64,000 nucleotides of DNA from Clostridia bacterium. Lineage in GTDB: Bacteria > Bacillota > Clostridia > TANB77 > CAG-508. The stretch is taken from NCBI GenBank assembly GCA_017512025.1, contig JAFWHH010000012.1, positions 124,001-188,000 on the forward strand, given 5' to 3'. A program made the translations under genes and the position numbers. The notes under the pieces are model-generated. The model was not told where the DNA came from and did not search any database. It worked only from the letters and a program-made list of their open reading frames with translations. Positions 34,832-43,098 of the stretch are shown in pieces; the stretch's first letter is position 1, and each line of letters starts with the position of its first letter.

Positions 34832-36211
34832 ATGGAAATATCACATCAAACATTAGATAAGATGTGTGTAGAAATTGATAATGCAAATTTTGCAAGACCT
34901 GAAACATATAGAAAATTTCAGGATTTTGCTAAGCCAATGATAGATAAAGTAAATACTCCACAATATGTTATTACAAAGAAAGAAGCTGAGTTTTTACTTA
35001 AATTTTATGCTAAACAAAGCTTAATGTATCTTGGTGTTGGTAAAAATATTAATATAGATATCTATAGCAAAGGTAAAATGATACGTCGATATGGTAGAGG
35101 TAATGGTAAAGCTTTACCAGACGGTGTTAGAGGCGTTATTGCTGTATCTATTCCATCTGATTCTAAAATAATATATTCTGAGCAATTATTAGATGATATT
35201 GCGAGTGGAAATCCAGATGAAATGTATAGAGCATTTAGAACAATAATGCATGAAACAAAACATATAGAGCAAGCATATAGAAGAGAATACAGCATAAATG
35301 GATACATTATGGCTATAGAGACAATGGCAATGCATGTAGATCCATATTTATATTTAAATAACTATTGGGGAACATATAGAGAGTGTGATGCAGAGAGATA
35401 TGGTATGGATGCCACTCAAACTGAATTTCCGGGGTTATATAGAGTTATAGACAAAAGAAAATTAAGAGAAAACTGGATTAATTTTAAAGCTGGATTATCT
35501 GGACAAACAAAGACTATTGTTGGAAGAATATGCAATGAAAGAGGTAATATAATGTTACCGGGAAGCGAATATCCAGAAGGAGAAAGAATAAAGATATTAG
35601 AGCTTATTGCAGAAGAATATATAAGAAAGTATACAAAGAAGGCGTTTAATGAGTATCCAGTTTTACGTTTAGCATTTAAAAATAATGGAAGAAGAAAGAG
35701 TATAAGTGAATTGCTAGGAAATATGCATACTCTTGTTGAAGGAGAGAGCAGTTTAGCTAAAGCAGAAGCGATAGAATCACTTTATTTAACAATAATATCT
35801 AATAGATTTCCAATTGATTACGAGAGAGATAGTGCTGAATCATATGATTTTATAAGAAATCACAAAATGAAAAAGAATTTTGTTGGAAGATTAGATGATG
35901 TAATGTACAGGATGAGTGGTCAAGACTATAGAAAAAGAGAAATAGAGCGAGACTTTTCTAGATATGGTGTCGGTATGAGCAGAACAGCAAAGATAAGAAG
36001 AAAAGAGTACTTTAGATCTGGAATGAAAAGAAAACTTGGTGTTGCATATTCTAGCCAATATTACTTAGAGCCAGGAGCTGAGGTTAAAGAAGAGCAGTCT
36101 TTTGGTGATAAATATAAGATTGATGTCCAAATTATTGATAATAGTCAAAATGTTGATACGACTGGGCCATCAGCAAGTACACAGATTGAATCTTCAAATG
36201 AAGATAGATAA
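34832..36211 (+). CDS. Possible zincin metallopeptidase of unknown family (459 aa)
   Basis: The sequence FRTIMHETKHIEQAY contains an HExxH zinc motif (H140, E141, H144), and about 40 residues later YRECDAERYGMDA offers a glutamate as third ligand, the spacing seen in gluzincin-like peptidases. The rest is basic and helical, with an Arg/Lys-rich region at about 370-405 and an acidic, polar C-terminal tail. There is no signal peptide or membrane segment, so it is probably cytoplasmic. The motif could be fortuitous. GGGGAA precedes the ATG and it has its own promoter. Confidence 0.6.
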   Translation: MEISHQTLDKMCVEIDNANFARPETYRKFQDFAKPMIDKVNTPQYVITKKEAEFLLKFYAKQSLMYLGVGKNINIDIYSKGKMIRRYGRGNGKALPDGVRGVIAVSIPSDSKIIYSEQLLDDIASGNPDEMYRAFRTIMHETKHIEQAYRREYSINGYIMAIETMAMHVDPYLYLNNYWGTYRECDAERYGMDATQTEFPGLYRVIDKRKLRENWINFKAGLSGQTKTIVGRICNERGNIMLPGSEYPEGERIKILELIAEEYIRKYTKKAFNEYPVLRLAFKNNGRRKSISELLGNMHTLVEGESSLAKAEAIESLYLTIISNRFPIDYERDSAESYDFIRNHKMKKNFVGRLDDVMYRMSGQDYRKREIERDFSRYGVGMSRTAKIRRKEYFRSGMKRKLGVAYSSQYYLEPGAEVKEEQSFGDKYKIDVQIIDNSQNVDTTGPSASTQIESSNEDR

Positions 36212-36223
36212 GTAGTGTAAAAT

Positions 36224-36252
36224 TTTACAAAAATATATATTTATGGTATAAT
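36224..36252 (+). promoter_or_regulatory. Promoter of the flippase-like gene, flanked by an inverted repeat
   Basis: TTTACA (36224-36229), 17 bases, TATAAT (36247-36252). TTTTACAAAAATAT (36223-36236) and ATATTTTGTAAAA (36258-36270) are inverted copies on either side of the -10, consistent with operator half-sites. Confidence 0.6.
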
Positions 36253-36283
36253 ACGTAATATTTTGTAAAAGTTAGGGGATTAA

Positions 36284-37336
36284 ATGAAAAAGACAAGAAA
36301 AATTATATTTAACTTAATATTTTTCTTTATTCTTATAGATGTTACATTTTACGTACTTCTAAAAGATCAGAACATATTTGATATATTTAATCTAATGCTA
36401 AGTTCGAATAAGGCATTCGTATTAATAGCTGTGTTTTGTATGCTTTTGTATCTTACATTAGAAGGTGTAAATATGCGTAGAACACTTAGAATATCTGGAA
36501 ACGAACAAGTAAGTCTTGCCAATACATTAAAGTATTCGTTTATAGGATTTTTCTTTAGTGCAATAACACCAGCTGCAAGTGGTGGTCAACCAATGCAAAT
36601 ATACTATATGCATAGGGATGGCGTATCTGCATCTGGCTCTACATTGGCATTACTTATGAATTTATGCAGTTTTCAGATTATTACAATATCTATGGCTTTG
36701 TTCAGTTTAGTGTTCTTAGGACACTATTTACAAGGTGGAATGATTGCTTTGTTTGTAATTGGAATTGCACTTAATTCAACAGCTTTAGCTTTATTAATAA
36801 TCGGAATATTCTCTAGAAGAATATCAAAATGGTTTGTTAATTTTGCAATTAAAGTATTAAAGAAATTTAAAGTTAAAAATATTGAAGCTAAAATAGATAA
36901 ATTAAACAATGAGCTTGATAAATACCAAGCTACATCTAAGTATATAAAGCAAAATAAAAATGTAATGTGGAAGATGTTACTAACAACATTTATACAAATA
37001 GTTATATATTACACTATTCCATATTGGGTATATAGAGCAATTGGATTTAACAATGTAAATATTGTTAAAATGATTGGTCTTCAAGCTATGCTATATGCTA
37101 CGGTATCTGGAATTCCATTGCCAGGAGCTGTTGGCGTAAGTGAGAGTGGATTTATGAATATATTTAAGCAAATATTTACAGCTGAGACTATAAGTGGAGC
37201 AATGCTTATTAACAGAGGTGTAAGCTTCTATTTATTCGTTATAATAAGTGGTATAGTAGTTGTTTTCAATATGTTTAAATCAAAGAAAGAAGATAAAAAT
37301 AAGCCAAAAGAAGAAGTAGTAGCAGATGAGACATAA
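36284..37336 (+). CDS. Flippase-like membrane protein (YbhN/UPF0104, LPG synthase TM family)
   Basis: A 350-residue protein with about eight membrane helices. FFSAITPAASGGQPMQIYYM and SGIPLPGAVGVSESGF are the two conserved loops of the lysylphosphatidylglycerol-synthase transmembrane family (pfam03706), also called AglD/YbhN. Relatives with an MprF domain flip lipids, but this protein has only the membrane domain and ends in a charged KKEDKNKPKEE tail. A role in envelope lipid or glycolipid movement is supported by the two glycosyltransferases and the acyltransferase downstream, though the spacing suggests separate transcripts. Confidence 0.85.
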   Translation: MKKTRKIIFNLIFFFILIDVTFYVLLKDQNIFDIFNLMLSSNKAFVLIAVFCMLLYLTLEGVNMRRTLRISGNEQVSLANTLKYSFIGFFFSAITPAASGGQPMQIYYMHRDGVSASGSTLALLMNLCSFQIITISMALFSLVFLGHYLQGGMIALFVIGIALNSTALALLIIGIFSRRISKWFVNFAIKVLKKFKVKNIEAKIDKLNNELDKYQATSKYIKQNKNVMWKMLLTTFIQIVIYYTIPYWVYRAIGFNNVNIVKMIGLQAMLYATVSGIPLPGAVGVSESGFMNIFKQIFTAETISGAMLINRGVSFYLFVIISGIVVVFNMFKSKKEDKNKPKEEVVADET

Positions 37337-37352
37337 GATAATTATGGTAAAC

Positions 37353-37381
37353 TTGTATTTTTTATAAAATAGGAGTATAAT
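37353..37381 (+). promoter_or_regulatory. Promoter of the glycosyltransferase pair
   Basis: TTGTAT (37353-37358), 17 bases, TATAAT (37376-37381). Confidence 0.65.
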
Positions 37382-37411
37382 ACCAAGGTGAAATTTTAAG
37401 GGGAAGTAGAA

Positions 37412-38245
37412 ATGATTAATATTTTATTTAGTGGAAACTCAAAAGTATTTGATGGTGCACTAACAGAGCTTATTTCTATTACAAATAGAACGAAGGAGCC
37501 TATTAACTGCTATATCTTTACTATGGATGTATCTAGAATCAAACCAGATTATACATCTATGAGAGATGATCAAATTGATTTTTTAAATAAAATTGTAAAA
37601 GAAAAAAATAAAGATAATAAGGTAACCAAAGTAGATGTTACCGAATTATATGAAAAAGAATTTGGTAGATGTAAAAATGAAAATGCATATTGTACACCAT
37701 ATACATTACTTAGATTATTTGCAGATATGATACCGGGAATACCAGATAAGCTTTTATATCTTGATATAGATATGATGGCTGATGATGATATTTCTAAGCT
37801 ATTTAATATTGATATTGAGGATTATGAGTATGCAGCTGTTAAAGAAAAATATGGTTGTTGGCTTATAAGACCAGATTATATTAATGCAGGTATGCTTCTA
37901 CTTAATATGAAGAAGATAAAAGAAACAGGACTGTTAGCAAAAGCTAGAGATAGAATCAAAAACAAAAAAATGTTATTTGCAGATCAAAGTGCTATTTTCT
38001 ATTCAACAACTAAAAAGAAATTAATACCAAGAAGATTTAATGAACAATCTAAGTTTAATAGAAAAGGTACAGTAATATGTCATTTCTGTAAAAGATTAAT
38101 GTTTAGACCATTCCCACCACATACTGAGAATTTTAAACAATGGCATGTTGATGATATACATAGAGAGCTTAAATGCTTTCACTTTGACGATGACTTAAAT
38201 GAGTATCTAAAAATAAAAAGGGAAAATGAAGAAATATTCAAATAA
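37412..38245 (+). CDS. Family 8 glycosyltransferase (first of a pair)
   Basis: The 277-residue protein has a GT-A fold pattern: N-terminal INILFSGNSKVFDGALTEL and the metal/nucleotide motif LLYLDIDMMADDD (D118-I119-D120), then AGMLLLNMKKI. This matches the GT8 family of retaining transferases using UDP-sugars (LgtC, glycogenin). The acceptor is unknown. There is no membrane segment. Start ATG 37412 follows GGGGAAG. It lies 30 bases before a second GT8 gene, so the two are co-transcribed. Confidence 0.85.
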   Translation: MINILFSGNSKVFDGALTELISITNRTKEPINCYIFTMDVSRIKPDYTSMRDDQIDFLNKIVKEKNKDNKVTKVDVTELYEKEFGRCKNENAYCTPYTLLRLFADMIPGIPDKLLYLDIDMMADDDISKLFNIDIEDYEYAAVKEKYGCWLIRPDYINAGMLLLNMKKIKETGLLAKARDRIKNKKMLFADQSAIFYSTTKKKLIPRRFNEQSKFNRKGTVICHFCKRLMFRPFPPHTENFKQWHVDDIHRELKCFHFDDDLNEYLKIKRENEEIFK

Positions 38246-38275
38246 ACGAAAATAAAAGGAGTATGAAAAAAAGAA

Positions 38276-39319
38276 ATGAATACAAAATTTAAAGAAGAAG
38301 TTCCAATTTTCTTCGCTGTTGATGATAACTATATACCGTTTTTAGGTGTAGCGTTAAAATCACTTATGGACAATGCTTCAAAAGAGTATAAATACTTAGT
38401 TAAAGTATTATACACATGTGTTTCAGAAGCCAATATCCAAAAAATAAAAAAATATGAAAACGATAACTTTGATATTGAGTTTATTGATTTAACAAGTCAT
38501 GTAGAAAAGATAAGAGATAAGCTATATACAAGAGATTATTTCTCAAATACTACATACTACAGACTATTAATTCCAGAGCTATATCCAGAGTATAATAAAG
38601 CATTATATTTAGATAGTGATATTATTGTGCTTAAAGATATTACAAAGCTATATAATACTAACATAGAGAATAATTTATTAGCTGCAGCTCCAGATGATGT
38701 TATACAAACAATTGAAGTATTCCAAAATTATGCAGAAAAAGTTGTTGGTGTTGCAAGTTATGAAAATTACTTTAATGCTGGAATTTTAGTTATGAACTTA
38801 AAAGAGCTTAGAAACTTTAAGTTTAAGGAAAAATTCATGTATTTATTAAGTACAACTAAATTTTCAGTTGCACAAGATCAAGACTACTTAAACAGACTAT
38901 GCAAAGGTAAAGTTGTATTAATACCAAAAACATGGAATAAGATGCCAGTAAGTGGTGATAACATAGAAAGATCTAAATTAAACTTAGTTCACTACAACTT
39001 AGCTTTTAAACCATGGAAATTTGATGATACTTTATATCAAGAGTACTTCTGGAAATATGCTAAGAAAACTGAGTTCTATAATCAAATTGTAGATATTAAA
39101 GCAAATTATACAGAAGAAGATAGATTAAAAGATAGTGAAGGCGATAAAAAGCTAAGAGCTCTAGCTCAAATAGAATGTGATTGTGTTGGTGATGATAGAG
39201 TACAAAATAACAAAGTTAATGGTAATGCAGTAAATAAAAATATTGATACTGTTAATGAGTATTTTGGAAGTGAAGATAGCAACCAATTCTTTGAAAGTTT
39301 TTTCGCATATGAGGGTTAA
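38276..39319 (+). CDS. Family 8 glycosyltransferase (second of a pair)
   Basis: The 347-residue protein contains the GT8 features VPIFFAVDDNYIPFLGVALKS, the DXD motif ALYLDSDIIVLKD (D113-S114-D115), YFNAGILVMNL and the C-terminal LVHYNLAFKPW, where the histidine helps bind metal. It resembles LgtC-type galactosyl/glucosyl transferases. Residues after about 275 form a charged tail with no clear fold. The terminator 39330-39368 follows. The pair probably builds an envelope glycan or glycolipid, given the acyltransferase next door; this is inference. Confidence 0.88.
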   Translation: MNTKFKEEVPIFFAVDDNYIPFLGVALKSLMDNASKEYKYLVKVLYTCVSEANIQKIKKYENDNFDIEFIDLTSHVEKIRDKLYTRDYFSNTTYYRLLIPELYPEYNKALYLDSDIIVLKDITKLYNTNIENNLLAAAPDDVIQTIEVFQNYAEKVVGVASYENYFNAGILVMNLKELRNFKFKEKFMYLLSTTKFSVAQDQDYLNRLCKGKVVLIPKTWNKMPVSGDNIERSKLNLVHYNLAFKPWKFDDTLYQEYFWKYAKKTEFYNQIVDIKANYTEEDRLKDSEGDKKLRALAQIECDCVGDDRVQNNKVNGNAVNKNIDTVNEYFGSEDSNQFFESFFAYEG

Positions 39320-39329
39320 TAAATAAAGT

Positions 39330-39368
39330 AAGCCAGAAGTATCTAATACTTTTGGCTTATTGTTTTTT
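39330..39368 (+). terminator. Terminator after the glycosyltransferase pair
   Basis: AAGCCAGAAGTAT and ATACTTTTGGCTT form a 13-position stem with one G-U and a three-base loop, followed by ATTGTTTTTT. Confidence 0.85.
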
Positions 39369-39379
39369 AGGAGAGATAT

Positions 39380-40255
39380 ATGGAAAAAAATAAAGTAATA
39401 TACTATGAAGATGAATTAAATGATGAGTTCTCAGAAGCGGTTATTGTTCCAAGAACAATAGATGAGAATTATAAGTATAAAAGAGGAATTCTTTGGAATG
39501 CATTTTCATGGCTTGTTCAAACTTTTCTAAGCTTACCGTTTAAGTTTTATGGAATGAACTTATATAAAGTTAAGTATGTTGGAAAAGAAAAGTATAAAAA
39601 GTTTAAAAAGACTGGATACTTCATATATGGAAACCATACACAAGCATTTGGAGATACATTTATACCAAGTATGGCAAATTATCCAAAGAGAAATTTCTTT
39701 ATAGTAAATCCAGAAAACATATCAATGAAAGGCTCTGGTTGGATAATAGAGCTATTAGGAGCTATACCAGTACCTGGAAATATAAAAGCTACTAAAAACT
39801 TTATGGATATAGTAGAGGATAGAATAAATAAAGGTCATTCAGTAACTATATATCCAGAGGCTCATATTTGGCCATATTATACAAAAATAAGACCTTTTAA
39901 GTCAGTATCATTTAAATACCCAGTCAAGATGAAAAAGCCCGTATTTTGCTTTGTGAACACTTACCAGAGGTATGGTAAGAATAACGATAAGGCAAGAATA
40001 GTATCATACATAGAAGGACCATTCTACCCAGATGAAACACTACCATTTAAAGAAGCTCAAGAAAAGCTAAGAAATGAAGTATATAATACTATGTGTGAGC
40101 TAAGTAAAAATAGTAATATAGAGGTGATTAAATATATGAAAAAAGAAGAAAAAGATCCGTTTTATAGTGAAGAAAATCAAGAAAGACTAAAAAAAGCAAT
40201 TAAAGAAGCTGAGGAAGGAAAGCTCACAATTCACGAAATAAAAGACGATGAATAA
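39380..40255 (+). CDS. PlsC-type lysophospholipid acyltransferase
   Basis: The 291-residue protein contains a PlsC-like acyltransferase domain: GNHTQAFGD (H86 and D92) in place of the canonical NHXXXXD, and YPEAHIW in place of the EG-TR motif. The extra residue between His and Asp is unusual but occurs in clostridial relatives, as far as I recall. It has an N-terminal amphipathic/hydrophobic stretch near residues 36-60 for membrane association. The likely reaction is acylation of lysophosphatidate or a glycolipid. The start lies within 20 bases of the upstream terminator. Confidence 0.8.
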   Translation: MEKNKVIYYEDELNDEFSEAVIVPRTIDENYKYKRGILWNAFSWLVQTFLSLPFKFYGMNLYKVKYVGKEKYKKFKKTGYFIYGNHTQAFGDTFIPSMANYPKRNFFIVNPENISMKGSGWIIELLGAIPVPGNIKATKNFMDIVEDRINKGHSVTIYPEAHIWPYYTKIRPFKSVSFKYPVKMKKPVFCFVNTYQRYGKNNDKARIVSYIEGPFYPDETLPFKEAQEKLRNEVYNTMCELSKNSNIEVIKYMKKEEKDPFYSEENQERLKKAIKEAEEGKLTIHEIKDDE

Positions 40256-40263
40256 TGAAAATG

Positions 40264-40310
40264 GAAGGCATCCTAGATCTTAATAATGAGATTTAAAGAT
40301 GTCTTTTTCA
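40264..40310 (+). terminator. Probable terminator before the cotJ operon
   Basis: AAGGCATC and GATGTCTT pair over eight positions (one G-U) around a long AT-rich loop, followed by TTTTC. Confidence 0.55.
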
Positions 40311-40371
40311 TTAACAAAATAATTATTCATACATAATATGTAATATATAGTCTAAAGAAGGAGGATTATGT

Positions 40372-40749
40372 ATGAATAATTACAGGTGTAGAAATTATCG
40401 TAATAGTAATACTGAAAATGATATTGATGTTATAGAGCAAACTAATATAAATCAAGAAAGCACTGAAATAAGACAATCATGCAACATGACATGTAATCAA
40501 AATAACACTGAAGATAATTGCATGTGTGGGTTTGATATGAATGATACATCAGCATTTCCATCTAATCCAATGTATGGTCAAAGTTATGTTCCAATTCAGC
40601 AAATGAATAAAGTCTTTAACCCAGAAACAGGATTAAAAATGGGGACAATATATCCGGAGCTTGTTTCTCCATATTCACCTTGCCAAAGTATAAGAACGAT
40701 TGAGTTTTTGAAGAATTCAAATGAAATTGGGGAGGGCTGTAACGGATGA
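40372..40749 (+). CDS. cotJA: Spore coat-associated protein CotJA
   Basis: Residues about 60-110 (AFPSNPMYGQSYVPIQQMNK, FNPETGLKMGTIYPELVSPY) match CotJA. The 125-residue protein has an N-terminal extension of about 55 Asn/Cys-rich residues that is longer than the usual form. CotJA, CotJB and CotJC form a spore-coat/mother-cell complex in Bacillus and Clostridia, transcribed by SigE; I did not find a convincing SigE promoter upstream. AAGGAGG precedes the ATG. The stop overlaps cotJB (ATGA). Confidence 0.9.
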   Translation: MNNYRCRNYRNSNTENDIDVIEQTNINQESTEIRQSCNMTCNQNNTEDNCMCGFDMNDTSAFPSNPMYGQSYVPIQQMNKVFNPETGLKMGTIYPELVSPYSPCQSIRTIEFLKNSNEIGEGCNG

Positions 40750-41078
40750 ATGAACAGTATATAAGTTATGAGGATTATCAAAGAGAAAATGAAATGGATG
40801 CATACAATAGAGCATGTGGTATGAATATTAATCAATCAAGAGAAAGAATGATTAATGAAATTAAACAGTTAAAATTTAGCATAACAGAGCTTGGCTTATA
40901 TTTAGATACACATCCAAATGATACAAGAGCTCTAGCAATGCATAGAGAATATTGTAATAGATATAGAAGACTTGTTGACCAATATCAAAAGTTATATGGC
41001 CCATTAACGATATTATTCCCTTGTAATAAGTGGAGATGGATTGAAGAGCCATGGCCATGGGAAAGGGGGAATTATTAA
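40746..41078 (+). CDS. cotJB: Spore coat peptide assembly protein CotJB
   Basis: The 110-residue protein has the CotJB pattern: LKFSITELGLYLDTHPNDTRAL followed by YCNRYRRLVDQYQKLYGPLTI and the aromatic C-terminus WRWIEEPWPWERGNY. It starts inside the cotJA stop and its TAA overlaps the cotJC ATG by one base, so all three genes are translationally coupled. Confidence 0.92.
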   Translation: MNEQYISYEDYQRENEMDAYNRACGMNINQSRERMINEIKQLKFSITELGLYLDTHPNDTRALAMHREYCNRYRRLVDQYQKLYGPLTILFPCNKWRWIEEPWPWERGNY

Positions 41079-41668
41079 TGTGGACTTATAATAAAGTCTT
41101 AGAATATCCAGTTAAGATAAAAAATAGAAACCCACAGCTTGCTAAATTTATAATTAGCCAGTATGGTGGACCTGACGGAGAGCTTGGAGCCTCTCTTAGA
41201 TACCTAAGCCAAAGATTTGGTATGCCGGACCAAAAGTCCAAAGCAATATTAAATGATATTGGAACAGAGGAGCTTGCTCACTTGGAAATGGTAGGGGCAA
41301 TAGTACATCAACTAACAGATGGAGCAAGCCCAGAAGAAATGAAGATGGCTGGCCTTGGAAGTTATTATACAGATCATGGATGGGGAGTATATCCACAGGC
41401 AGCAGCTGGAATACCATTTAATGCCATGGCAATAGCCGTAAAAGGCGATGCAATTGCAGATTTGCAGGAAGACTTAGCTGCAGAGCAAAAAGCAAGAGCA
41501 ACGTACGAAAAGCTAATTGATTTATGTGCGGATGATCCAGATGTAATTGACCCACTTAAGTTCTTAAGAGAAAGGGAAGTAGTACACTTCCAAAGATTTG
41601 GAGAAGCTCTTCGAGGAGTACAAGATAAGTTAGCTGACAAGAAGTATTATTTTAATGGTATGAATTAA
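41078..41668 (+). CDS. cotJC: Manganese catalase-like spore protein CotJC
   Basis: The 196-residue protein begins MWTYNKVLEYPVKIKNRNP and has the ferritin-like manganese-catalase segments ELAHLEMVGAIVHQL and REREVVHFQRFGEAL with metal-ligand Glu/His. CotJC probably detoxifies hydrogen peroxide in the spore coat. GGGGGA precedes the ATG; the in-frame ATG at 41051 lies inside cotJB and gives a non-family N-terminus. Cassette 5 starts its promoter 12 bases after this stop. Confidence 0.92.
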   Translation: MWTYNKVLEYPVKIKNRNPQLAKFIISQYGGPDGELGASLRYLSQRFGMPDQKSKAILNDIGTEELAHLEMVGAIVHQLTDGASPEEMKMAGLGSYYTDHGWGVYPQAAAGIPFNAMAIAVKGDAIADLQEDLAAEQKARATYEKLIDLCADDPDVIDPLKFLREREVVHFQRFGEALRGVQDKLADKKYYFNGMN

Positions 41669-41679
41669 AGGCAAAACAG

Positions 41680-41708
41680 TTGAACTTTATGTAAAGCTGT
41701 GATATAAT
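41680..41708 (+). promoter_or_regulatory. Promoter of GC-balanced cassette 5
   Basis: TTGAAC (41680-41685), 17 bases, TATAAT (41703-41708). The leader of about 110 bases contains predicted hairpins: ATGCGGT/ACCACAT, GGGT-GGAA-ACCC and an enclosing TCACTA/TAGTGA. Confidence 0.8.
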
Positions 41709-41825
41709 GTTCGAACATGCGGTAAGTGACCACATGTATAGTCCACGTCACTAGTTGTGAGGGTGGAAACCCTTATCTTTAGTGATACTAATCTACATTT
41801 CAACGAAAGGATATAGGTGGTACAA

Positions 41826-42632
41826 ATGAAAAAGAATGAATTTAGGGAAACAATGGCAACAATTCGTGAAGAGAGCTCTGGTAAGTCAAGACTGGGACGT
41901 ATCTGCCCGGATAGACTTATTCCGGATGTTAATGCTTTCTTTGACGAGAATGAGCGGCTCTGCATGGAGTGCGATGCCGAGAGAGATGGTTGGCTGATGG
42001 ACCGTTTTTGCTGGCTGGTGTCTTTTGTTGTTGATATTTTCACAGACTCCAAAAAGAAGACGGTTTCAAATAGCGACTTTGCTCTCTTCAAGAAGTATAT
42101 GGCAGTTCTTGCAAAGCTCCGTGAAGAGGTTGTTGAGTGCTACAAGGGTAATGGCAAGTCGATGAAGGATATGACACATAAGGTTTGTTGTTTCTGGGAG
42201 ATTATCCAGAGCTCAAGCAAATGGTGTCTGTACCGGAATTACACCTTGTTCCATGACGCTAAGTATACTTTTGAGGTGTTCAAGCGTCTCAATGCGGACT
42301 GGGATGTGATTGAGAATTTGGTCGGCGATATTACGGAGATGGTGCGCAACTTCTGCAAGTATGCGGAGAATCAGCATAAGCTGGAACTCAATTATGATGA
42401 AGGGCAGCTCTATGACATTTTCTGTGACATTCTGGATGGCAAGAAAAAGTTTTCCGGTGAGATTAAGATCTACAAGTGCATGGGGACTATCCGTACTGTG
42501 GTTGATGCAAACGAATCGGGTGCAATTAACTATGCGTTTCTTGTGCCGAATGATCAGTTCTACAAGCCGACTTTCAAAATCCAGATTTCTACTATTGCTG
42601 AGATTCCCGGTATGGGTCAGGAAAATGAGTAA
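41826..42632 (+). CDS. Orphan gene of foreign composition (cassette 5, 268 aa)
   Basis: Unrecognised. The start is set by AGGTGG five bases before ATG 41826 (MKKNEFRETM); a GTG three codons upstream is less likely. The protein is soluble, Cys- and Trp-rich (MDRFCWLVSFVVDIF, HKVCCFWEIIQSSSKWCLYRN), with no membrane or signal features. Bases 41941-42000 hold 34/60 G+C. It has its own promoter, a leader with three predicted hairpins and the strongest terminator in the window. It lies between cotJC (+) and spoVAE (-), so it occupies a convergent gap. Confidence 0.78.
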   Translation: MKKNEFRETMATIREESSGKSRLGRICPDRLIPDVNAFFDENERLCMECDAERDGWLMDRFCWLVSFVVDIFTDSKKKTVSNSDFALFKKYMAVLAKLREEVVECYKGNGKSMKDMTHKVCCFWEIIQSSSKWCLYRNYTLFHDAKYTFEVFKRLNADWDVIENLVGDITEMVRNFCKYAENQHKLELNYDEGQLYDIFCDILDGKKKFSGEIKIYKCMGTIRTVVDANESGAINYAFLVPNDQFYKPTFKIQISTIAEIPGMGQENE

Positions 42633-42666
42633 GAACTGATTCCAGAGCAAACTAAATTCAAACCGA

Positions 42667-42724
42667 AGCTCAAGGGGAGCTGGCCAATCGCGGCCAGCTC
42701 CTCTTGAGCTCTTATTGTTTTTTT
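42667..42724 (+). terminator. 19-bp GC-rich terminator of cassette 5, against the end of spoVAE
   Basis: AGCTCAAGGGGAGCTGGCC pairs with 42692-42710 over 19 positions (one G-U), with a 6-base loop and TTATTGTTTTTTT after it. The stem ends one base before the spoVAE stop on the opposite strand, so it may also block transcription from that side, although the minus-strand U tract is weak. Confidence 0.85.
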
Positions 42725-43098
42725 ATCTTTGGTTTAGAAACAAGAGATGCAATATAACCAAAAAATACAGCTGCAGCAATACCTCCAGCTGATGCTTTTA
42801 AACCGCCAGTAAATGCACCAAGTATTCCATCGGATTTAACTCCATCTATGGCTCCTTTTGCTAGATTGGCACCAAATCCAAGAAGTGGTACAGTAGCACC
42901 ACAGCCAGCAAAATCAATTACATATCTATAAATACCAAGAGCTCCAAGAATAACGCCAGTGGTAACGAATGTAACCAGTATTCTAGCAGGTGTAAATTTA
43001 GTTTTATCAATTAGTATTTGTCCAACAATACATATTAAACCACCAACAACAAAACACCTAAGTAATTCCATATAATCTATGCTTTGAATAAAATTCAT
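42712..43098 (-). CDS. spoVAE: Stage V sporulation protein AE (SpoVAE)
   Basis: A 128-residue, four-helix membrane protein. GLICIVGQILIDKTKFTPAR, FAGCGATVPLLGFGANLAKG and LGAFTGGLKASAGGIAAAV are characteristic of SpoVAE, part of the channel for dipicolinic acid in spores. GGAGG 11 bases upstream selects ATG 43098. It is alone here, without spoVAC and spoVAD, which form the usual operon, so they must be elsewhere if functional. Confidence 0.9.
   Translation of the reverse strand: MNFIQSIDYMELLRCFVVGGLICIVGQILIDKTKFTPARILVTFVTTGVILGALGIYRYVIDFAGCGATVPLLGFGANLAKGAIDGVKSDGILGAFTGGLKASAGGIAAAVFFGYIASLVSKPKIKKQ

Noticed and set aside
40325..40355. CATACATAAT upstream of cotJA as a SigE -10 element.
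   Set aside because: No acceptable -35 at the expected distance; recorded only as an unconvincing match.
42213..42650. Long open frames on both strands inside cassette 5, including 42310-42639 on the + strand.
   Set aside because: They arise because stop codons are rarer in GC-balanced DNA. No start signals, and the main frame has promoter, ribosome-binding site and terminator.
7791..42724. Integron or transposon origin for the five cassettes.
   Set aside because: I see no integrase, no attC-like common sequence, no terminal inverted repeats and no target-site duplications around the cassettes.
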